Below are positions 21,705-36,849 of a stretch of DNA of 64,000 nucleotides, one piece after another. Both the position numbers and the translations under genes were made by a program. This DNA is from Eucalyptus grandis (lineage: Eukaryota; Streptophyta; Magnoliopsida; Myrtales; Myrtaceae): positions 16,177,037 to 16,241,036 of the forward strand of contig NC_052622.1 of the NCBI RefSeq assembly GCF_016545825.1, given 5' to 3'. Each line of letters opens with the position of its first letter. Within the stretch, counting starts at the first letter, position 1. A model generated the notes under the pieces. It saw only the letters and a program-made list of their open reading frames with translations. It made no database searches and was not told the DNA's origin.

Positions 21705-22178
21705 TTAACGACCTTCCTCAAGGAAGGTGACTTGAACGTCAATTTTAGCTCCATCAACTACATAATATGCAGAGAGAGGCAAGTCTTCATTCATCTGAAT
21801 GTCGAGGTGAAAGAGAGAGATTGAACAGTTCCTTAGACCCCATCGCCTCTCGATCTTGTTCCGTAGGTCGGCAACGGAGTCTGTCTCTCGGGTTCTCATA
21901 GAGCCCTGCTTCAGGGAGGACTCGAGCTGGACGGTAATCTTTGTTCCCTCAGGCAATGGAGCCACGCGAAGTGTCACGGTTGCGGGGTCCTGGCCGAAGA
22001 TGCAGTGCCGGATCTCCTCATCATCAAGCAGTGCCCGCTCGTCGTACACCAAGGTCTGTCTCCCGATCTCCACGCCGAGGGCGTCTTGGATCATCTCCTT
22101 CAGGTTGAGGACGGTGTCGAAGTAAAAGACCTCGATTAGCGGCGTGATTTCTCCTCCAGCGACGCAGAGGAGCACCAT
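21705..22178 (-). CDS. Protein with two tandem ubiquitin-like domains
   Basis: A single-exon ORF of 157 aa. Residues 1 to about 75 (MVLLCVAGGE... VLNLKEMIQDALGVEIGRQT... ALLDDEEI... TVTLRVAPL) and about 79-150 (TKITVQLESS... SVADLRNKIERRWGL... KIDVQVTF) each show the beta-grasp ubiquitin layout. The C terminus FLEEGR lacks the Gly-Gly needed for processing and conjugation, so it is unlikely to act as a free modifier. I chose the ATG at 22178 because it begins the first UBL strand; an upstream in-frame ATG at 22271 would add 31 aa without a clear domain. Decayed copies lie at 51486-51939 and near 38880-38998, each just 3' of a CDC48 copy. Similar small multi-UBL proteins of unclear role exist in plants. 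A link to CDC48 through ubiquitin is only suggestive. Confidence 0.8.
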   Translation of the reverse strand: MVLLCVAGGEITPLIEVFYFDTVLNLKEMIQDALGVEIGRQTLVYDERALLDDEEIRHCIFGQDPATVTLRVAPLPEGTKITVQLESSLKQGSMRTRETDSVADLRNKIERRWGLRNCSISLFHLDIQMNEDLPLSAYYVVDGAKIDVQVTFLEEGR

Positions 22179-23858
22179 GGTCTGAAGTGGCCTCGCGATC
22201 GGATCAACTCGCAGAGGGAGATTGGCAAGATTTGTACAGAGGGTTTCGTGGATTATGTATAAGATACGCATGCAAATTGAATGGGAAGAGTGACAGTGAA
22301 ATTTGCACGTTGCATGAATTACTTGTTTCTAAATCCTAGCTCAGACTTTTACATGATCAGCTGGTAGTAGGATCATGAATAACGTCATCCTTCATGAGGG
22401 ATCATCACTGGTTTTCAAATAAGTTTCATCTTTGCTTAGTTCTTTCTTCCCCCCAAAATTTCCCCGGAGCTTGCATCATGCTAGTTACCGAATACAGATT
22501 TCGTGCTTCTTTTTGCTTAATTTGTCCAGGCACTCCATTTGTTATTGGATAAAAGAATATTTTAGAGTAAATTGATAATCTCCTACCAAATGGTACGAGT
22601 ATACCTCTTATAATAATGTAAAATCCAATTGAAGATGGAGCATTCTTGATTTAGCGAAAGAAACAAACTTCAAAACCCCTCTTTTGATGCTAACGATCCA
22701 ATTAGTCCAACATTGATTCCTTTAAGTAGTTTTTGCGTCTTGCAATTTGAATACATTTAAAGAGATGAAGGGCCCGTTTGGTTCGATTTCTAGGGAATAC
22801 ATTTGAAAAATGCAAATACCTTTGAGAGAATAGAGTTTTTCAAAATACAAATAACGTTTGGTAAAATTTGTATTGAAAAATAACTTTGGCTAAAATACTG
22901 TTTGATAAAATTTGCATTTGCAAATGATTTTTATTAAATTAAAAAAACAAAAAAATTTGTATTTTTTTTTTTTTGAAGTCCGCCATTGAATCGCCGAATG
23001 GTCGGATTTGGCCCCAGAGGGTCACGCCCTCAGGGATCGCGCGAGTTGCGCGACCCAGGCGTCACCGAGGTTCGCTTGAGGGTTCGCCCGGTCACGTGAC
23101 CTCGGCGACCTAGGGTTGCCTAGGGTCATGCGGGGTCTCCCGACCCTGACCATCGCCTGAGGTCGCGCAACCTCAAGCGGGTTGCGTGACCCTTGAGATT
23201 CGACAACGGTTGCCGGCGCATACAACCCCTTAGCCGGCGATCGTTGACCTCCGATCGGCTTCTTCATGCGGTGGTGTGCAGCGGTTTGGAGAAGATAATC
23301 AGTACCATGACTTGCATTCCGAATATACAACTCCCCAAAGTAACTCCGGAGCTACATTAGGCTAAAAACCCTTAGGCCTTGTATCTTGTCAAAAGAGCCA
23401 AAATGGAAACGCATTTGCATTTGTCTAAAGTCTAAGTTGCCCAAAAAAACAAACCAAACGCATTTACATTTGGCTAAAAGACTTTAGAGTCCCAAAGTGC
23501 CTTCCAAATGCCCACCAAACAGGGCTGAGGTTCCTGCAAGCCACTTGTTACCGCATGCTGAACACAGACGTAGGAGTGCAGATGGTCCCATTTCTACTCA
23601 CACATTTCCACATTCGACCGACGAAAAAAAGTAACACGTATCGACGAAGAAAAATCACGACAGTACAGATTTCGAAGGGATGGCCACTTAGCTGATAACG
23701 TGAGAAACACGAGAAGTTCAGATCACGAAAATGATTGGAGTAAAGTCTAACAAATATGAAGCCATGGCATTCCCATTAGACAATTCCAACAGGATACAGT
23801 AATAAAACAGGAAGGAGAAAGGTTTTAAATGGAAATGGAAACACAATAGATTATCTGA
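22179..23858. other. Spacer between the UBL gene and CDC48 copy 2
   Basis: Positions 22300-22700 align with 52090-52430 of the later duplicated unit (shared landmarks: GCATGAATTACTTGT, TCATCCTTCATGAG and an ATTCTTGAT.TAGCGAAAGAAA block). Positions 23530-23640 align with 39480-39570 and 52870-52970, the conserved 3' flank of CDC48. A MITE-like insertion occupies 22770-23526. No gene is seen. Confidence 0.65.
22770..23526. mobile_element. Non-autonomous DNA transposon (MITE-like) with imperfect TIRs
   Basis: The left end GGGCCCGTTTGGTT is mirrored at the right end, whose reverse complement reads AGCCCTGTTTGGTG. Next to both ends are AT-rich sub-repeats rich in AAATGCAAAT / ATTTGCATTT. The centre (22990-23300) is unusually GC-rich and encodes nothing recognisable. 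I could not define a target-site duplication, so the superfamily (hAT-like or Harbinger-like) is open. Confidence 0.5.
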
Positions 23859-29349
<5,491 letters not shown>

Positions 29350-29470
29350 GGCGGTCCGATCGAGAGGGAGCTGCAGCGATGGAGGAAGTGAGGAAGACGA
29401 GAGGGGGGGACGGGGTGATGTGAAGCAGAAAAGAACGGGGGTTCGATGGGCTTATTTATTACGGAGAGGA
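29350..29470 (-). promoter_or_regulatory. CDC48 copy 2 core promoter and 5' UTR
   Basis: On the minus strand a TATA-like AATAAATAAG lies at 29452-29461, about 100 bp upstream of the ATG. A CT-rich leader (TCTCGTCTTCCTCACTTCCTC) follows. The region aligns with copies 1, 3 and 4. The TATA-like word is intact only here; copy 1 reads TTAAGAA and copies 3 and 4 read CCGGGATAA- and CCGTACTAA-like words. Confidence 0.5.
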
Positions 29471-29504
29471 CTGTTTCTTGTCAGAAAAGAAAAAGTTTTT
29501 TTCT

Positions 29505-29532
29505 TTTTTATTTATTTATTTATTTATCTATT

Positions 29533-29588
<56 letters not shown>
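29505..29588. repeat. TATT then ATT microsatellite upstream of CDC48 copy 2
   Basis: TTTA/TATT units (29509-29540) pass directly into about 16 pure ATT units (to 29588). The equivalent place upstream of copy 1 (about 2600-2625) has only a few TTTA units, so this tract expanded in copy 2. Confidence 0.9.
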
Positions 29589-31260
29589 GTATCACTTTGG
29601 GAAGTCTCTTGGCTGACCAATCGGTCGTTTCTTGTTAGGAAAGAAAAGGCAAATTTCTCCTTTTAAACCTTTTTGTTTTTAACAAGATTTATGGTATTAA
29701 TTTGAGGTTTGTAGGAAATGGAAGAAAACATAATGTCTAGTAGATAAGTCCTCTAAATTCAATCCTACTATGTTATGTTGTCATATAAAGAGATATTGTC
29801 CGATTAAAAATCATGCATTTCACTTGAATTTGATTTAATTATATGATTAGATATATATCTACTCCGAATTAATGGATTTTGTCCCATCTCATCACTAGAA
29901 CTAACTAGGATTTTCAACAATTATTATGGTAATTCAAAAATAAATTAATTTGAGATTTAATTGATTCGAATTGATTTTCACTTCTATTAAAATATTATTA
30001 AAGCTGCGTCGAGTTAATTCACATTTGATGTAAATTCATATTTATGTTGAAATAGGAAATACACCCACCGAATATGTAGGCCATCACTTGCATATTTTCT
30101 AGGTAAGTCTCCGAGCCAAGCTAGATCCCATAAATGGAAAAAAATAAAAAGTATAAGGGAGACATAACCGCCCCAATTTCCTTAACTAGTCATTACTCTG
30201 TGATCAAATGCAATGACATAAAAGGGAGAGACTGAGGAACAGCTTGAAACAGAACAAAAGAACAACAATTTGCTGCTGCAGCATTAGCACTTCTCTTCAT
30301 ATCAAGCCAGCCATCCGAGGCCTTGTTATCCAAATCTTGCTAGTAAGCTAATAATGTCTCCCAATTTTATCCAGCTCCTCCGTTCTGCACAATCTCCTCA
30401 ACCTGGTTAGCGAAAGAAACTCATCTTCTCCCTATCCAACTTAGGCCCGAAGCAGAAAAGTAGATACATTTAAACCGACATGCTCCTATAATTCTTTTCA
30501 CAATTGTGAAAAAAGGAGACCGACTAAGCATCCTATTGAACAGAGTTAAATGATAGGAGTTGGTACACCCATCAAAATTCTTTATAAAAAGAATCTCATC
30601 TTTAATCGACAGTTCGGATTTTGCACGGTCTTTCCATATAGGTTTTCTCAATGCCTTGCTATGTAGATGCCTCGCACTGCTGCGAATCTTTCTTTTCATG
30701 CGGGCCAGATGGTAAGCAGACTTCTCAGTATAATTGTCGCATTTCATATCTCCAATGGGCCACAGGTGCACATCCCGTTTAACCCTTCTCAGAGGAATTT
30801 GAACACCAACTGTGGCAATTGATTGATGAAAAGCTCTCTTTCCTCCTGCGTTCAAGAAGACCCTTCCCACTTGCCAGTTTCTCCATAACCTTCTGTTTAC
30901 ACCTGAATATGGTCGGGTCATCAATAAGTACATGTGGGACACGTGAGCATGAACAGTCACATGGAAAACACTTGAACATCACCACATGCATGGTATCTTG
31001 TCAACAATCGTAAAAGATGACACACGGTCAGCCATTAGTGATGCACCTTAGTGATATACACCCAATTATCGATACGCGGGAATGGGACATTAATAAACTG
31101 TTGATATGAATGTTGGCAACGATATAAATAGCAAAGTGCCATTCAAAGATCTTTTGAAGGTATGAGAAATTGTAAGGGACGGAGAGGTACAATTACAAGA
31201 CAAAATAGTTGGTTTGGGAAAAAAAGGGGCATGCATGCTTGGATATTTCATGTTTAGAAT
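29589..31260. other. Upstream region of CDC48 copy 2; one unexplained ORF
   Basis: Positions 29600-29680 align with 58120-58190, marking another copy of the CDC48 upstream region. A minus-strand ORF at 30421-30960 (179 aa, basic, e.g. ARMKRKIRSSARHL) has gene-like length but no motif I recognise and no homologue elsewhere in the window. I leave it uncalled. Confidence 0.45.
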
Positions 31261-31265
31261 CACCA
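31261..31265. repeat. Target-site duplication CACCA, left
   Basis: Identical to 34237-34241 on the other side of the solo LTR. Confidence 0.85.
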
Positions 31266-34236
31266 TGTCGCGACCCAAATATTTCGGAGTGTGAACCACC
31301 TAGGGTTTGGCTAATGGATTGTTAAGCCTAGACTTAACTCGGGCTCTCCCAAGCCCATACCAATTCACGACTTAGATTCAAGTTTTTAACATGCAATTGA
31401 TTTTCAATTAGGAGTCGCCACTAATCAATTTATGGTAGGTCGATTAGACACCTAAGTAAAATAATGGGATAATTATTTTACTTCTACGAACCCGAGAGAT
31501 TATGAGTACGGGGACTTGGTTACACTAGATTTCTCTAATGCCCTTTCGGTACCATTCTTTTAATTTTGAAAAATGTTTGTGATACGGCTTGAATTGATTT
31601 TAAGCTATCTCACTAACATGTAAGGTGTTCATGCAGTGCGCAAGCCACCAATTTAACACCCAAGAAAGTAATTAAATAATGCGGGACTTACCTCAAAGCA
31701 ACGAAAGCATCTGCGGTGTTAAATTGAAATCCACATCAACAACCCTAGATATGGTTTCTAATTAACACGCAATTTTTTTGTTTTGTTTTTACTTAATTAA
31801 TGAAAATCATGCAATATGCAATGCATGCCACTAATTTAACATGAAATGATATGATATGGCAACATGACTTAGCTATATGACCTAAGCAATATGACATAAC
31901 TAAGCATGTAATCTATCCTAAGCATGAGATGATTTATTCTAAATAATTTTTTTTGTATTTTCTATGAGATTCGAAATTAAAGAAATGCAACATTTAAATA
32001 TGCAATCTAAATTAATCTAATAACCTAATCTAATGACGGGCAATTTCTAATTAGAAATGAACCTAACAATAATCACTAAATGACATGCATTGTATGAACC
32101 TAATTCTATATGACATGCAAATGGCATTTTTTATTTTGAAAATGCAATCTATCCTAGAAATTGCAACTAATTTATCTTAAGACAAATTTTATGAAATTTG
32201 AAATGATCTAGCTAGATTAAGATTTTATCTAATTTAAACTAGGGATTAAGTCATATTAAATCCTAATTTAAACTAAGACATTATCTAAATCTAAAATGCA
32301 ATTTATCTATAAAAAATTATCTAAATTTAAAATGAAACATGCAATTCTAATCTAATATGCACAATGATTTTTTTTTGTGTTTTTCTTTAAGAAATTCGAA
32401 ATTAAAACTAACATGCAAAACTAACAACCTAAATGATTGCACTTTCTTTTTTGGATTTTTATTTAAAAATTCGAAATAAGATTGCAATCTTAAATATGCA
32501 AGATAACAACAAACCTAATCCTAATTAAGAATTTTTATTTTTTTATTTTACGAAAATAAGATTTGACTCAACCAACTTGACGATAGCAAATCAAATAAGA
32601 TAAGATTGATATCCAAAATTGGCGAACCATATCTCGCGCATGAGATCAGGTTGACCAATTTTAAAATTAAATCAAATCGAATCTCGAGCTTGAGATTTGA
32701 TTGTCGATTTTTGTAAGGGATTGCGAGTCGGATTTCGGGCGCGAAAATCGGACTATCAATCCCTTGAGGGACTTTTTCATGTCGGAATATCAATCATACA
32801 TTTAAGGAACAAGTCTACTAAAAACTATAAAGGAAAAATAATAAAGACTTCAAAAAAAGATAAATAAATAAATAAACTACCTAATTTTCCTTTTTTCTTT
32901 TATTTTCCCACAAAGCTTGCTCGTGCAAGGCTGGTCACTGAAGCAGTGGATCGGGAAGCTGGTTGATTAGTCCGGCAAGGGCAGTGGCTGTGGTGGTGGG
33001 TCACCGTCAACGGAGGTCACGGTGGTTGGAGCTCCGGCGAAGGGACTCGGTGGCTGGTGGACGCAGCTACAGCAACTGGTCACGGGTGCTACAGCGGCGT
33101 CGCTCGGATGGGGAGCAAGCTCGGAACGGCGTGCAGGGGCGGAGACCGACTCGGCGGAGGGCTGCTACAGGCGTCGTGGGTCGTCGCAAGGACTTGGGTG
33201 GCAGCAGGCCGCCGGGATCGCGAGATCTGGACAGTGGGCCACGAGCAGAGGACTCCGGGTCGCGGCACGGCAGAGCAACTCAGGTGTCAGCACTTAGGCA
33301 GCAAGAGCGTCGGATCGCTAGGCCTCGGGGCAACGGCACGGCGTCGGCTGGGCGTCAGGCGGAGGCGAGCAGGGACGCCGGGACTTCTGGTGCTGCAGAT
33401 TGGCGACGGTAAGGCGAAGCAAAGGCGTTCGCGTCGCGGTTGCTGCGAGGGTCTCAAATCCGTCGGCGTCGGGCTTCACGGACGGTCACCGATTTGCTGG
33501 TGACGGACTGCGATGGTACTGCGATGGTCACCGATGGCGCGGTGAGGCGGAGGCTTGGTAGCTGCAGGGGCGTCGGAGATGGAGCAGCAACGCGGGGCAG
33601 CAAACTTGGGGAGACGATGAACAGTAGGGGTCAAATCAACCCCCCTTTTTCTGCCTTTCCGCTTCTCCTCTGTCTCTCTCTCTCTCTCATGTTCTTTTTC
33701 TCTGCCCCTTTGTACTTTCTGCAGCTTCTCCCTTTCTTTTCTTTTTCTGAAATTTTTTCAGAGAAGCCCCCCTTGCGCTCATGGCGGATGGCCTTTTATA
33801 GGGAAGGAATTGGATTTTCAAATTATTCCTCGAATCAACATCCGCAATATTTTTCACAAAATTCATCCCTTATTGATAAGGATTCGAGATTAAGATAAAA
33901 AATTTCTCTAAATCCAAATCTTTCAAAACCAAATCAATATATTTTTTTTACCCATCTACCCTATCCAAAAGATTCATTTCTCGAAAAAATTGTAAAATAT
34001 TATATTCCCATGAGATAATTTTTAATTATTAAACAAACACGGCCGCCAACTCGTCGCTTCTACGCCCGATCCATCTAATTCGAACTCATCCGCCACCGTC
34101 CCAATAAAATGCAAAAAATGCAAAAAACAAAATAAATGCAATCTAAATCTATATGCTATGCAATTAATAAAAATTAACCCATAATTTCCTATGCAATAAA
34201 TAAATAAATTAAATCGTCAAAATTTAGGTGTCAACA
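31266..34236. mobile_element. Solo LTR, about 2.97 kb, probably from a Ty3/gypsy element
   Basis: The element begins TGTCGCGACCC and ends GGTGTCAACA, canonical TG...CA termini, and is flanked by perfect 5-bp CACCA duplications. The first 300 bp (GGAGTCGCCACTAATC, a run of TAATTATTTTACTTCTACGAA) resemble the start of the long LTRs of plant gypsy elements of the Tat/Ogre type as I remember them. No gag, protease, integrase or RT reading frame, primer-binding site or polypurine tract is present, so LTR-LTR recombination is the simplest origin. The part at 32930-33620 is strikingly GC-rich and open in several frames, but these ORFs show no domain. Confidence 0.8.
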
Positions 34237-34241
34237 CACCA
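34237..34241. repeat. Target-site duplication CACCA, right
   Basis: Identical to 31261-31265. Confidence 0.85.
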
Positions 34242-34776
34242 CATGACTCGATCTCTTTGAATTAGAAGCCATAGAACTACTTTCGACAAAAAATGTTTTG
34301 TCACCAAAGAAATCCCGACAAAACGCTTCACCCTCACACCACACAATTAGCAACCCTAGATAAGATTTGGTAGTTTCCTAAATATGAACCACTTTGCTGA
34401 ACTCTTCTCTCACTTCACTAAGCGCATTGGAACTTAAGAAAATGCTTGACTTATGAAAACTCATTTGCTAGTGTCACAAGGCGATAGATTTTTGGCGCGG
34501 AATAGCTCATGCGGTGCTTGGTGAGCCGAGAACACAAGACTAGCCTTCCTTCTAAAGATTGTTCCTAAACAAAAAAAAATGGTAAGGAGATAGCGGATCC
34601 TTTTGCCTAAATTCCTTTGCAAGGTGACCACAATTCCAACGAGTGACTTTCCTATTTATTAAGGAACTTGTACCTCACAAACAGACAAAACACGTAGTTG
34701 GTTAGTTGAAGAAAATTAAAGGGAGAGATGTGCTTCGTCAACGTCCGACAAGCCCGGTCTCCGGTACCATGATGAC
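34242..34776. other. Upstream region of the PPR gene
   Basis: AT-rich, with no gene. Short blocks such as GGAACTTAAGAAAATGCTT (around 34430) recur near 4110 downstream of nothing recognisable, indicating old duplication. The promoter is presumably in the last 200 bp, but no clear TATA position can be fixed. Confidence 0.45.
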
Positions 34777-36849
34777 ATGTCCGCCGCCGCCAGTCCGGCC
34801 GCCGCCTCGCTCCGCGGCAAGAGCTCGGAGATCAAGACCCTCCTCCTCCGCGGCCTCGCCTCCTCGGGCCAGCTCAAGCAGGTCCACGCCTCCCTCCTCC
34901 GCCATGGCCTCGACCAGGACCCCTCCCTCCTCAACCCCGTCCTGCGCCGCGCCTTCGACTTCCCCGACGCCGCGGGCTACCCCGGCCTCCTTTTCCGCCA
35001 GGCCAGGCGACCCGGCGTCTATCTGTGGAACACGATGATCCACGGCTTGGTCTCGAGCGACCGTTTCGGCGAGGCTCTGGACTTCTACCGCTCGATGCGG
35101 AGGGACGGTCTGTTGCCCGATTACTTCACTCTGCCTTTCGTCTTGAAGGCGTGCGCGAGGCTTTCGGAGTTCGAGCTCGGCCGGAGGATGCACGCACTCG
35201 TGGTAAAGATGGGTGTGGGCCTCGATGCCTATGTCCAGACCGGGTTGCTCTGCTTTTACACGAGATGCGGATGTGTCGAAGACGCGTACAAGGTGTTTGA
35301 CGATATTCCCGACAAGAACGTGGTTTCGTGGACTGCGATGATAACTGGTTTTATCGAGTACGAGAGGTTTGGGGAGGCGGTTGCTATATTTACAAGGATG
35401 TTGGAAATGGGTCTCAGGCCGGATTGTCTTACCCTTGTTAAGGCGGTGTCTGCATGTTCGCGTCTGGGGGATGCGCGCTGTGGAGAGTGGATACACAGAT
35501 ATGTGACAAACATTGGCATGGAAAAGAATGTTTTTGTTGCTACCTCATTACTGGATATGTACGTCAAGTGCGGGAACATGGAGAAGGCGCGCTACTTGTT
35601 TGACACGATGCCTGAAAAGGATGTGGTCCCCTGGAGTATCATGGTTCAAGGTTATGCATCTCACGGCCTCCCTAGAGAGGCTTTGAGCATCTTTTTCCAG
35701 ATGCAGAGGGAGAACTTAATGCCTGATTGTTATGTCATGGTTGGGTTACTCAATGCTTGCGCTCAATTGGGAGCGCAGGAGTTTGGCTGCTGGGCGAGCA
35801 ACTTGATAGACAGAAATGAGTTTCTGGATAATCCCATCTTGGGCACGGCATTGATTGACATGTACGCAAAATGCGGAAGTGTGGCTCGAGCCTGGGGATT
35901 TTTCAGAGAAATGAGAGAGAGGGATCGAGTGGTCTGGAATGCTGCCATAACTGGCCTTGCCATGAATGGGCATGTCAAACCTGCATTCGGGTTGTTTGGC
36001 CAAGTGGAGAAGCTTGGGGTTCGGCCTGATGGCAACACATTCATGGGCTTGCTTTGTGCATGCACCCACGCAGGTCTGGTAAATGAGGGCCGGCAATACT
36101 TCAACAGCATGGTTAACGTATTTTCTTTGCCTCCTACAATAGAGCATTATGGATGTATGGTGGATCTCCTCGGCCGTGCGGGTCATTTGGAAGAGGCCCA
36201 TAATTTGATCAAAGATATGCCTATGGAACCAAATACCATTGTTTGGGGCGCATTGCTTGGTGGATGTAGGCTCCACCGAGACACCAAGCTGGCAGAACAT
36301 GTACTGAAGAAGCTGATTGAATTGGAACCATGGAATTCAGGTAATTACGTTCTCTTATCCAATATTTACTCCTCAAGCCGTAGATGGGATGATGCAGCTG
36401 ACATTAGGTCGAGAATGAATAATCAAGGGATCCAAAAAGTACCTGGATATAGTTGGATTGAAGTAGGTGGTATTGTCCATGAATTCCTTGTTGGAGATGA
36501 GTCTCATCCCATGTCAAAGGAAATATACGCAAAGCTTGAGGAACTGGCTAAAGAATTGAAAGCAGGTGGTTATGTTCCTACGACGGAGTTTGTGTTGTTC
36601 GACATAGAAGAAGAGGAGAAGGAGCATAACCTGAGTTGGCATAGTGAGAAGCTGGCCGTTGCATTTGGTCTGATAAGCACAGGCCCAAATGTGGTTATTC
36701 GAGTGGTGAAGAACCTCCGAGTATGCGGTGATTGTCATCAGGCACTTAAGCTTATTTCTAAGATTACCCAGAGAGAGATAATTGTTAGGGATAATAACCG
36801 ATTTCATTGTTTCATTGATGGCTCTTGCTCGTGTAGAGATTACTGGTGA
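34777..36849 (+). CDS. PLS-class pentatricopeptide repeat protein with DYW domain (At3g08820-like)
   Basis: An intronless 690-aa ORF, as usual for this family. After a short N-terminal region come PLS-type PPR repeats, with recognisable motif pieces such as VVSWTAMITGF, NALID/TALIDMYAKCG and PNTIVWGALLGGCR. E/E+ motifs follow (NYVLLSNIYSS, KVPGYSWIEVGG). The protein ends in a DYW deaminase-like domain with HSEKLAVAFGL, the CGDCH zinc ligands and terminal CSCRDYW. DYW proteins act in chloroplasts or mitochondria, usually in C-to-U RNA editing; the target is not predictable here. It resembles Arabidopsis At3g08820 along its whole length. The start ATG at 34777 gives an Ala/Ser-rich, acid-free N terminus compatible with a transit peptide. 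The G+C-rich 5' half contrasts with the 3' half. Fragments of its 3' end recur at 49905-50041 and 58384-58640. Confidence 0.95.
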   Translation: MSAAASPAAASLRGKSSEIKTLLLRGLASSGQLKQVHASLLRHGLDQDPSLLNPVLRRAFDFPDAAGYPGLLFRQARRPGVYLWNTMIHGLVSSDRFGEALDFYRSMRRDGLLPDYFTLPFVLKACARLSEFELGRRMHALVVKMGVGLDAYVQTGLLCFYTRCGCVEDAYKVFDDIPDKNVVSWTAMITGFIEYERFGEAVAIFTRMLEMGLRPDCLTLVKAVSACSRLGDARCGEWIHRYVTNIGMEKNVFVATSLLDMYVKCGNMEKARYLFDTMPEKDVVPWSIMVQGYASHGLPREALSIFFQMQRENLMPDCYVMVGLLNACAQLGAQEFGCWASNLIDRNEFLDNPILGTALIDMYAKCGSVARAWGFFREMRERDRVVWNAAITGLAMNGHVKPAFGLFGQVEKLGVRPDGNTFMGLLCACTHAGLVNEGRQYFNSMVNVFSLPPTIEHYGCMVDLLGRAGHLEEAHNLIKDMPMEPNTIVWGALLGGCRLHRDTKLAEHVLKKLIELEPWNSGNYVLLSNIYSSSRRWDDAADIRSRMNNQGIQKVPGYSWIEVGGIVHEFLVGDESHPMSKEIYAKLEELAKELKAGGYVPTTEFVLFDIEEEEKEHNLSWHSEKLAVAFGLISTGPNVVIRVVKNLRVCGDCHQALKLISKITQREIIVRDNNRFHCFIDGSCSCRDYW

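Noticed and set aside
30421..30960. 179-aa minus-strand ORF
   Set aside because: No recognisable family, no splice or duplication evidence, and not conserved in the homologous region upstream of CDC48 copy 1; kept only as a remark.
32963..33898. Several overlapping plus-strand ORFs of 90-150 aa
   Set aside because: They lie inside the solo LTR's GC-rich patch, are open in three frames at once, and are low-complexity Arg/Gly-rich.
34738..35496. 252-aa open frame on the minus strand
   Set aside because: It is antisense to the GC-rich 5' half of the intact PPR gene and has no motif; such shadows are common opposite GC-rich coding sequence.
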